The notes beneath the pieces were generated by a model. That model did no database searches and was not told the origin of the DNA. It saw only the letters and a list, made by a program, of their open reading frames with translations. Source: Luteolibacter arcticus (GTDB lineage Bacteria > Verrucomicrobiota > Verrucomicrobiia > Verrucomicrobiales > Akkermansiaceae). From it: a stretch of 64,000 nt of DNA. The translations under genes were made by a program, and so were the position numbers. Below, piece by piece: positions 57,655-64,000 of this stretch (position 1 is its first letter; every line of letters starts with the position of its first letter). The DNA lies in assembly GCF_025950235.1 (NCBI RefSeq), contig NZ_JAPDDT010000003.1, forward strand, positions 1 to 64,000. The letters are read 5' to 3'.

Positions 57655-57802
57655 AATGGATCATGAGTGAAGATGGAAGGCGCGGCAGGACCGGGACGGC
57701 ACGCGGACACGAGTGTCCCCGGAGGAAATCGTGGCGCGGCGAGTGGGCCTGCCTCTGAGCGTTCTGTTAGAGAAGACGTGCAGCCGTCACCTGGCGCGGT
57801 CT

Positions 57803-57824
57803 GGCTGAAGCCGGGACTACGAAC
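57803..57824. repeat. Partial arm of repeat family A
   Basis: GGCTGAAGCCGGGACTACGA corresponds to the right arm of the palindromes at 1866-1932 and 17399-17464. Only this arm is recognisable, which suggests a decayed copy between the TonB receptor gene and the gene upstream of it. Confidence 0.5.
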
Positions 57825-57843
57825 GATGCGACGCGGAGTCCTA

Positions 57844-58245
57844 TCAGGACAAGCACCTTGGCGGCGGCACCGGCGGCGCGTACGTACCGGCTTCAACGGG
57901 CAAACTCATGCCCTGAAATGTCACCTCTGGGGTCTCCGTGAACCGCGGTGGCAAGAGTGCCAGCGGCAATGACGACGGGAGCATCTCCTTCAGCAATTTC
58001 ACCGTCGGCGAAGCCGGCAGCTCCTTCGACTGGCCCTCGGACTTCTTCGCCTCGGCAATCTTGCAGCAAAGGGCGCACGGCTTTTCACCGCTGAAGGTTT
58101 CCTTCGCCCCCTTGAGCAAGCCATCCTCCTTCGAGTAGCTGACTAACATACCCGCCCACGCGTAGGTCTGCACCAACGCATACGGCCCGCCTGCCAAGTG
58201 AATGCTGGCGAACACGGCGAACAGGAGCTGGAAGAGCTTCTTCAG
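57844..58245 (-). CDS. Small membrane protein with CxxCC motif, upstream of TonB receptor
   Basis: The reading frame contains one N-terminal hydrophobic segment (KKLFQLLFAVFASIHLAGGP), then QTYAWAGMLVSYSKEDGLLKG, GEKPCALCCKIAEAKKSEG and a Pro-rich C-terminus. No ATG precedes the segment in this frame. CTG at 58245 would give a natural N-terminus (133 residues), GTG at 58215 a shorter one (123 residues). The CxxCC motif and position suggest a metal-related role with the receptor; this is inference. I do not know a family name. Confidence 0.6.
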   Translation of the reverse strand: MKKLFQLLFAVFASIHLAGGPYALVQTYAWAGMLVSYSKEDGLLKGAKETFSGEKPCALCCKIAEAKKSEGQSKELPASPTVKLLKEMLPSSLPLALLPPRFTETPEVTFQGMSLPVEAGTYAPPVPPPRCLS

Positions 58246-58331
58246 GGGCGTGAAGAGAGCTAAGGAGGCGAGGCTCCGCCATCAAGGCAAAATCGGGTGC
58301 TCCTATTGGCGACACGAAACCGAACAGGCCC

Positions 58332-58355
58332 GGGAGCGCCGGTCTTCCGACCGGC
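58332..58355. repeat. Repeat family F, left copy
   Basis: GGGAGCGCCGGTCTTCCGAC-CGGC contains a GCCGGTC/GACCGGC hairpin. It is the reverse complement of 59769-59792, so the pair flanks the FG-GAP gene in inverted orientation. The rest of 58246-58504 shows no convincing gene. Confidence 0.7.
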
Positions 58356-58504
58356 ATGAATGGTCCCCAAAGGCACACACAAATCGAAAAGCCCGCTGGG
58401 AGCGCGGAGCCTCTGGCCCGCAGAAGCACCTCACCGCTCCGCTTTCCCTTTTGACTCCGCCCTCGCCTCCCGCGTTGTCACCATCGCGCCTATCGAAAGT
58501 CCTC

Positions 58505-59683
58505 TCACCGCCGGATCACATGCACGCCCTTCTTGCTCCCCGCTGCAAACTCCAGCCGACCATCCCCATCCAGATCCACGGCCAGCACCTGGCAGCCCAC
58601 CCCCGAGTCATTGTCGATGACCTCCGCCTCCCAGCGAACCCCGTCGCCATCCTTCCGATTGTAGAAAATCACCGCGAGAGCGGGATCCCGCTCGCCAGGA
58701 TCATTGCCCATGTGCGCCCAGAAGCGCTTGCCGGTGGTGAAGTCCATGCGGCCATCTTTGTCGAAGTCGCCCGCATCCATCGCGTGGAGCTGGCTGAATT
58801 GCAGACCGTTCGCACCGGTCTTGCGCTGATCCTCCGGCAGGATCTCATGGGGGGTGAAAGCCACCTTGCCGTCACTACGATGGTTCTCGTACCAAAACAG
58901 CCCGTAGCCATGGCCATTGAGGCTGGTGACCATATCGTTGTCGCCATCCTGATCCACATCGAAGACCAGCATCTGCGCGCCACCGGGACCGGCGAATTCC
59001 TCCGGATGCCACGTCCACGCTCCGCCCTTCTCCGCCGGTTGCTCAAACCAGCCATCCTTCTCCACGATGTCCATCTTACCATCGCCGCTCAAGTCCCCCG
59101 CCCCCAAACCATGCAGATACGGCGTCCCGGTGCGCTTCTCCGAAATCGCGATGAAGGACCACGGCTTGGTTACGTCCGACCAATCGACCTCCGCGTAGCC
59201 GAACTTGCCACCCTGCATGCAGACCATCTCGTTCTTCTTGTCGCCGTCGAGATCGAGCCACAGCGGGCTTTCGTGCGCGGCTTCGGTCATCACCCGGTGG
59301 GCAGTCCACTCGCCCTCCTTGCCGGGGTTCAGGTAGAGCGTCATGTCCTTGCCGGGGTGGCTGGCCATGAGGATGTCGTTCTTGCCGTCTCCATTCAGGT
59401 CCTCCACCCAGCTCAAAAACGAGTCCTCCATGTAGGCACCGATTGGCATCGCCTTGCCCTCGCGATAAGCCTTCGCTTCCTTGAATTCCGGGCCCTTAAA
59501 CCAGAAGGCACCGGCGACGAGATCCTTCACCTTGTCGCCATCCAGATCCCCCGCGGCCAGGCCTTCGGTGAGGAAATCCCGCGTGAGCACCTGCTTTTTC
59601 CATGCCGGTCTCCCGGGGGTATTGGCGACGGACAGGGCGATGGCAAACAGTCCGGCGGGCAAGAGGATGGCGTGGGCTTTCAT
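58505..59683 (-). CDS. Secreted FG-GAP/VCBS repeat protein
   Basis: The 392-residue protein has a signal peptide (1 to about 20). At least five Ca2+-binding DxDxDGxxD-type loops occur, for example GDLDGDKVKDL, EDLNGDGKNDI, GDLSGDGKMDI, FDVDQDGDNDM and VDLDGDGRLEF, each in an FG-GAP-like blade, so an integrin-type beta-propeller is likely. It is exported and probably binds glycans or proteins at the cell surface. ATG at 59683 is chosen because longer frames add a stretch without signal features. Confidence 0.85.
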   Translation of the reverse strand: MKAHAILLPAGLFAIALSVANTPGRPAWKKQVLTRDFLTEGLAAGDLDGDKVKDLVAGAFWFKGPEFKEAKAYREGKAMPIGAYMEDSFLSWVEDLNGDGKNDILMASHPGKDMTLYLNPGKEGEWTAHRVMTEAAHESPLWLDLDGDKKNEMVCMQGGKFGYAEVDWSDVTKPWSFIAISEKRTGTPYLHGLGAGDLSGDGKMDIVEKDGWFEQPAEKGGAWTWHPEEFAGPGGAQMLVFDVDQDGDNDMVTSLNGHGYGLFWYENHRSDGKVAFTPHEILPEDQRKTGANGLQFSQLHAMDAGDFDKDGRMDFTTGKRFWAHMGNDPGERDPALAVIFYNRKDGDGVRWEAEVIDNDSGVGCQVLAVDLDGDGRLEFAAGSKKGVHVIRR

Positions 59684-59768
59684 CGGGATGGATGGAGAGA
59701 ACGTCGGGAGAACAGCAGGACTTTCGGCGGAGGCCTTGTGGAAAGAGCGGCTTGAAAAGACCATTCGA

Positions 59769-59792
59769 GCCGGTCTGAAGACCGGCGCTCCC
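59769..59792. repeat. Repeat family F, right copy
   Basis: GCCGGTCTGAAGACCGGCGC-TCCC is the inverted counterpart of 58332-58355. It lies just upstream of the FG-GAP gene, in the 260-base space shared with the divergent SGNH hydrolase gene. Confidence 0.7.
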
Positions 59793-59943
59793 GGCCGACC
59801 TCCGTGCAGCATCACTTCTCCTCTTCCGCCTCCGCCTCGGCAAGCTTCGGTGGGAAAGCTATGAAAAGTCATAGCACGCCGTGGCGCTGAACACCTGCGG
59901 ACTTGAAAGCCCCGCCGGGACCGTGTCGTTTGGGAGGAACCCC

Positions 59944-61233
59944 ATGAACCGCACCCTGCTCCTCGCCGGCGCCGCCATCGCCTTTCCCGCCTTCGCCAAG
60001 GAAGCCCCGCCCCTGCCAGCCGAACTTTCCGCCTACGTGCTGGACCCCGCGCCGGAGCCGGCCGGCCTTCTCTTGAAGAAAGGCGACCGCGTGGCGATCT
60101 GCGGCGACTCGATCACCGAGCAAAGGCGCTACTCCGTCATCATGGAGAGCTACCTCACCACCTGCCTGCCGGAACTGGAAATCACCTGCCGCCAGTATGG
60201 CTGGAGCGGCGAGCAAGCGCGCGGCTTCCTCGGCCGACTGGAGAGCGATGTACTGCGCTTCAAGCCGACCTTCGCGACCTCCTGCTACGGCATGAATGAC
60301 TTCCGCTACGTGCCCTACGACGAGGCGATCGCCGCGGAGTATCGCAAGAACGAGACCGCCATGGTGCAGGCGTTCAAGAAGGCCGGCGCCCGCGTGCTGT
60401 TAGGCTCGTCTGGCATCATCGATACCGTGCCGCACTGGGTGAAATCAGCCAAGGGTTCCAAGGAAGACCTCAATCTCGCGCTGTCGAAGTTCCGCAATAT
60501 CGGCATCCAGATCGCCGCGGCGGAGAATGTCGCATTCGCCGATGTCTACCGCCCGATGCTGCTCGCGGACAACCACGCGGAGAAGCTCCATGGTCCGGAG
60601 TTCATGGTCGCGGGCAAGGATGGCGTGCATCCCGGCTGGGCGGGTCAGGTCGTGATGGCCTACGCCTTCCTGAAGGGCATGGGCATCGATGGTGACCTCG
60701 GCACGATCACGCTCGGCCGCTCCGGCAAGGCAACAGCCACCGAAGGCCACAAGATCGTCTCCGACGACGGCGGCAAGATCACGATCAAGAGCACCAAGCT
60801 GCCCTTCAGCCCCGGTCCCGGCGACGTGAAGAACGACGACTCGATCCGCGCCGGACTCGCGCTGGTGCCGTTCGATGACGAGCTGAACCGCTTCATCCTG
60901 AAGATCGACTTCCCCTCCGCCACGAACTACGACGTGACGTGGGGAGAGACGACCAAGACCTACACCGCGGACCACCTCAAGCAGGGCGTGAACCTGGCGA
61001 AGGACTTCGAGAATCATCCGCTGTTGCCCGCCTTCAAGAAGGTCTGGGACGCGGTGGCGGCGAAGCAGGACTACGAGACCCGCCAGATCAAATCGCTGGT
61101 TCACGGGCCCGAAGGCGCGGCGGATCTCGATGCGACCTTCGCCCTCACCGAGAAGGTCCGCACCAAGCTCGCGAAGGCGGTCGCCGATGCGAAACAGCCC
61201 GCCGAGCACGTGATCACTGTCACGGCGAAGTGA
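59944..61233 (+). CDS. Secreted SGNH/GDSL hydrolase
   Basis: The 429-residue protein has a signal peptide (1 to about 18, FAKE). Catalytic blocks are GDSIT (Ser56), GMND (Asn118) and KDGVHPG (Asp226, His229), the full SGNH set. A C-terminal extension of about 170 residues carries a beta domain and a helical tail. The family deacetylates or cleaves esters in polysaccharides. It is 43 bases from the following aldo/keto reductase gene, so they may be co-transcribed. Confidence 0.9.
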   Translation: MNRTLLLAGAAIAFPAFAKEAPPLPAELSAYVLDPAPEPAGLLLKKGDRVAICGDSITEQRRYSVIMESYLTTCLPELEITCRQYGWSGEQARGFLGRLESDVLRFKPTFATSCYGMNDFRYVPYDEAIAAEYRKNETAMVQAFKKAGARVLLGSSGIIDTVPHWVKSAKGSKEDLNLALSKFRNIGIQIAAAENVAFADVYRPMLLADNHAEKLHGPEFMVAGKDGVHPGWAGQVVMAYAFLKGMGIDGDLGTITLGRSGKATATEGHKIVSDDGGKITIKSTKLPFSPGPGDVKNDDSIRAGLALVPFDDELNRFILKIDFPSATNYDVTWGETTKTYTADHLKQGVNLAKDFENHPLLPAFKKVWDAVAAKQDYETRQIKSLVHGPEGAADLDATFALTEKVRTKLAKAVADAKQPAEHVITVTAK

Positions 61234-61276
61234 GCGCTTCATCGACAGACGGCGGATCCGTGCCATCGTGCCCGGC

Positions 61277-62164
61277 ATGACTCGACGTGATACCTTCCGT
61301 CTGATGGCCGGTGGTCTGGCAATGAGCCAGGTCGCCGCCCAGGAACCCGCCGCTGCGATGATGACCCGCCTCATCCCCTCCTCCGGTGAGAAGCTGCCCG
61401 TCATCGGCATGGGCACGTGGCAGACCTTCGACGTCGCGGACCCCGCGCCATTGGAGGAAGTGCTGAAGGTCTTCTCCGAACTCGGCGGCAAGCTACTGGA
61501 TTCCTCGCCGATGTATGGCAAGTCCGAGCAAGTCGCGGGCGATCTGATCGGGAAGCTTGGTTTGCGGGACAAGCTCTTCATTGCCACCAAGGTGTGGACC
61601 AAGGGCGAGGCGGAGGGCATCGCGCAGATGGATGCCTCGATGAAGAAGCTGCGCGCCAAGCCGATCGACTTGATGCAGGTGCACAATCTCCTCGATGTCG
61701 GGGCACATCTCGACACCTTGCGCGGGTGGAAGAAGGACGGCCTCGTCCGCTATCTCGGCATCACCCACTACACGGCCAGCCAACATGAAGCGGTCGCGAA
61801 GCTGGTTGCTTCCGAGACGCTCGATTTCCTGCAGATCAACTACTCGCTCGGCGAGCGTGAGGCGGAGGACAAGCTGCTTCCGCTCGCCAAGGATCGAGGT
61901 GTCGCGGTCATCGCGAATCGTCCCTTCGCGGGCGGCGAGTTGTTCAAGAAACTCCGCGAGAAACCGCTGCCCGGTTGGGCGAAGGAGATCGACTGCGAAA
62001 GCTGGGCGCAGGTGATGCTGAAGTTCGTGGTCTCCCACCCCGCCATGACCTGCGCGATCCCGGCCACGTCAAAGGTGGCACACCTCCGCGACAACATGAA
62101 GGCCGGCATTGGCACGATGCCGGACGAAGCGATGCGGAAGCGGATCGCGGCGGAGGTCACCTGA
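61277..62164 (+). CDS. Tat-exported aldo/keto reductase
   Basis: The 295-residue protein begins TRRDTFRLMAGGLAMSQVAA, a twin-arginine signal. The AKR catalytic tetrad is visible: Asp75, Tyr80 (LLDSSPMYG), Lys105 (IATKVW) and His136 (MQVHNLLD). A late RPFAGGELF and IPATSK match the cofactor-binding end. Export of a folded, NADPH-loaded oxidoreductase fits the Tat route. The substrate is unknown. A GTG at 61268 would add three residues. Confidence 0.9.
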   Translation: MTRRDTFRLMAGGLAMSQVAAQEPAAAMMTRLIPSSGEKLPVIGMGTWQTFDVADPAPLEEVLKVFSELGGKLLDSSPMYGKSEQVAGDLIGKLGLRDKLFIATKVWTKGEAEGIAQMDASMKKLRAKPIDLMQVHNLLDVGAHLDTLRGWKKDGLVRYLGITHYTASQHEAVAKLVASETLDFLQINYSLGEREAEDKLLPLAKDRGVAVIANRPFAGGELFKKLREKPLPGWAKEIDCESWAQVMLKFVVSHPAMTCAIPATSKVAHLRDNMKAGIGTMPDEAMRKRIAAEVT

Positions 62165-62188
62165 GCGCTCCGCCCGATAAAGCCGAAG

Positions 62189-62349
62189 GCCCTCGGACTG
62201 CTGCGATTTTTTCGCAGCTCTCGAATGAATCTAACGGCCGGCCACTCGCAAAAGGATTGAGGCGATCCCGGAGGATCGCCTCATCGCACCAAAGCACCCA
62301 GCCGCACCCTCCACTCAAAAGCTGCGAACAATCGCAGCAGTCCGAGGGC
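62189..62349. repeat. Composite long inverted repeat between convergent genes
   Basis: The left arm GCCCTCGGACTGCTGCGATT (continuing TTCGCAGCT) and the right arm AGCTGCGAACAATCGCAGCA (continuing GTCCGAGGGC) are inverted complements of about 30 bases. They enclose about 100 bases, in which GAGGCGATCC/GGATCGCCTC forms a second perfect hairpin (62259-62282). It lies between the aldo/keto reductase (+) and htpG (-) and may terminate both. Confidence 0.8.
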
Positions 62350-62385
62350 GGCGCAGCGGCCACAACTTGGTGCCGCCTATAGGCC

Positions 62386-64000
62386 TCACCCCATCGCCTT
62401 CTCCATCAGCGCATTCATCCGCTTGACCGTCTCGCGCGCATCATCGAGCAATCCCGCAGCAATCAGGGCGTTGTCGAAAAGCTGGCCGGCCACGAGCTTC
62501 GCCAGCTCCGGATTCGTCTCGCTGGTCTCGGCGAGCTTCTTCACCAGCGGGTGGCGCGGGTTGATCTCCAGCTCGACCTTCACCTCATCCTGGAAGTTCT
62601 CGTCCATCGCCTTCATCATCCGGCGCATCTGTGGCGTCATGCCGTCCTGCGGCACCAGCGCGATCACCGGGCTGTCCACGAGGCGCTTGCCGCTGGCGAC
62701 GCTGGTGACCTTGCCGCCAAGTTCCTCCTTGAGAAACGCGCACAGCTTCTCGGTCGCCTCCGCGCCAAGGGCATCGCCTTCACTCTCGCTGTCATCCAGC
62801 TCCAGGCCGGCGTGACTGATCGAGACGAGCTTCTTGCCTTCGAACTCGCCGAGCGACTCGACCACATATTCGTCCACCGGATCGGTGAAGTACACGACCT
62901 CCAGACCGCGCGCCTTGAACGCCTCGATATACGGGCTGGTCTCAAGCTGCGCCCGGCTCGCACCGACGATGTAGTAAATCTTGTCCTGACCATCCTTCGC
63001 ACGGGTGACGTAGTCGGCAAAGCTGGAGAGCTTGCCGTCCTCCGTCATCGAGGACTCGAAGCGCAGCAGCTTCGCGAGGCTTTCCTTGTTCGCATAGTCG
63101 GTGGCCACGCCCTCCTTAAAGAAGCGGTCGAACTTCCGGTAGAAGGCCTGGTACTTCTCAGGGTCCGCCTCGGCTTCTTTCTCGAACATCTTCACCATGC
63201 GCTTGGAGATCACGCTGCCGAGCTTCCGCACCAACGCGCTGTCCTGCATGGTCTCGCGCGAAATATTCAGCGGCAGGTCGGCGCTATCGATCACGCCCTT
63301 CAGGAATCGCATCCACTCCGGCAGCAGGCCCTTCGGCGCGGGATCAATGAGCACCTTCTTGCAATACAGCGCCACGGCCGGCTCGGTCTTCTGCATGCCC
63401 CAGCGCTCCATGTTTTCATCGGGCACGAAGATCAGCGCATTGATCGCCAGCGGTGCATCCGCAGTGAAATGCAGGCGGTAGGCGGGATCATTGTAGGCGT
63501 GGCAGGCGAACTCGAAGAAGGCCTTGTATTCCGCCTCCGTGATGTCGGCCTTGTTCTTCAGCCACAGTGCCTCGACCTTGTTGACGCGCTCGCCATTCAG
63601 GAGAATCGGGAAGCCGACGAAATTGCTGTAACGCTCGATGAGGTGCTTAACCCGAGCCTCCTCGGCATACTCGGCGTGCTCCTCCTTCAGGTGAAGCACG
63701 AGCTTCACGCCGCGCTCAAGTCCGCTTGCTTCCTCGATCGAGTAGCCGCTGACGCCGTCGCTGGTCCACAGCAGGTCCTCGCCATTCTCGCGCCACGAGC
63801 GGGTGAAAACCTCCACCTTGTCCGCGACCATGAAGGCCGAGTAGAAGCCCACGCCGAACTGGCCGATCATGTTCGCCGGGGAGTTCCCGCTTTCCTTCAT
63901 CGCGGTGAGGAAGGCCTTGGTGCCCGAGTGGGCGATGGTGCCCAGATTCTCCACCAGCTCGCCGCGGGTCATGCCGATGCCGCGGTCGGCGATCGTCACG
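62386..64000 (-). CDS. htpG: Chaperone HtpG (Hsp90), 3' part
   Basis: The visible 537 or so residues are the middle and C-terminal domains plus the end of the ATPase domain: TIADRGIGMTR, NLGTIAHSGTKAF, GQFGVGFYSAFMVAD. The 5' end, with the first 80 or so residues, lies beyond the right edge of the window, because Hsp90 normally has the ATP-binding helix before this point. HtpG is a dimeric ATP-dependent chaperone in the cytoplasm. The C-terminus shows the normal dimerisation region. No defect is seen in the visible part. Confidence 0.95.
   Translation of the reverse strand, partial: VTIADRGIGMTRGELVENLGTIAHSGTKAFLTAMKESGNSPANMIGQFGVGFYSAFMVADKVEVFTRSWRENGEDLLWTSDGVSGYSIEEASGLERGVKLVLHLKEEHAEYAEEARVKHLIERYSNFVGFPILLNGERVNKVEALWLKNKADITEAEYKAFFEFACHAYNDPAYRLHFTADAPLAINALIFVPDENMERWGMQKTEPAVALYCKKVLIDPAPKGLLPEWMRFLKGVIDSADLPLNISRETMQDSALVRKLGSVISKRMVKMFEKEAEADPEKYQAFYRKFDRFFKEGVATDYANKESLAKLLRFESSMTEDGKLSSFADYVTRAKDGQDKIYYIVGASRAQLETSPYIEAFKARGLEVVYFTDPVDEYVVESLGEFEGKKLVSISHAGLELDDSESEGDALGAEATEKLCAFLKEELGGKVTSVASGKRLVDSPVIALVPQDGMTPQMRRMMKAMDENFQDEVKVELEINPRHPLVKKLAETSETNPELAKLVAGQLFDNALIAAGLLDDARETVKRMNALMEKAMG

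Noticed and set aside
57655-57843. Possible cobalamin riboswitch upstream of the TonB receptor
   Set aside because: I looked on the minus strand for the B12 box and the GCCACTG element and found no convincing match.
58085-58429. 114-codon frame on the minus strand overlapping the CxxCC small gene
   Set aside because: Its N-terminal part is hydrophobic, but it runs through a repeat (58332-58355) and its second half is a shifted frame of the better-supported small gene.
60445-61716. 423-codon frame opposite the SGNH hydrolase and aldo/keto reductase genes
   Set aside because: Both real genes have complete catalytic motifs; this frame has none and spans two genes.

Overview
The window is high-GC bacterial chromosome with few gaps. 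It most likely comes from a member of the Verrucomicrobiota (Verrucomicrobiaceae/Luteolibacter-like). The evidence is a PEP-CTERM exported protein, a MoxR/DUF58/DUF4175 membrane operon, secretin-like YPTE/FETRN proteins, a tmRNA tag ending ELALAA, and many palindromic intergenic repeats. That placement is inference from gene content; no 16S gene is present. I saw no prophage, insertion sequence or CRISPR array.

Layout. 0.2-4.7 kb: a secreted esterase, a CorA-like membrane protein, an MFS transporter, small membrane proteins, a remnant of an MprF-type lysyl-phosphatidylglycerol synthase, and a DUF1003 protein. 5.0-14.6 kb: two tandem paralogous OmpR/HisKA two-component systems, an ArnT-like transferase with a GT2 polyprenol glycosyltransferase and a GtrA-like protein, and a third convergent two-component system. 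The middle part looks like an envelope-modification locus under sensor control. 14.6-20.4 kb: a secreted secretin-like protein, a cupin plus stand-alone OvoA-type methyltransferase, tsaB, citrate synthase and a membrane protein. 20.5-26.2 kb: ssrA (tmRNA), then a translationally coupled trio of protein phosphatase, DUF3142-like lipoprotein and large TPR lipoprotein. 26.3-35.5 kb: a GNAT-nitrilase fusion, ahcY, metK, a divergent ArsR-methyltransferase fusion resembling the SAH-responsive regulator SahR, a phosphodiester glycosidase, a small lipoprotein, a PEP-CTERM protein and ychF.

36.9-51.2 kb is one tightly packed eight-gene operon. It encodes a TPR metallopeptidase, DUF4159, a MoxR ATPase, DUF58, a BatA-like VWA protein, DUF4175 with a long PGQ-rich repeat tract, a VWA/GATase-like membrane protein, and a caspase-fold protein with no cysteine. 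Most junctions overlap by 1-4 bases. 51.2-55.4 kb: a RES-Xre toxin-antitoxin pair, an HtrA-like protease, and an adjacent HtrA-like lipoprotein that has lost all three catalytic residues. 55.4-64 kb: tRNA-Phe, a TonB-dependent receptor with a small membrane protein upstream, an FG-GAP protein, an SGNH hydrolase, a Tat-exported aldo/keto reductase, and the 3' part of htpG, which runs off the right end.

Two features cut across the genes. Many intergenic gaps hold palindromic repeats of at least six families, several present twice in the window. The heptamer TGTTAGA/TCTAACA occurs about 27 times by hand count, against roughly 2 expected from composition. It occurs in different reading frames, even where it forces rare AGA or CTA codons, which suggests selection on DNA rather than on protein.
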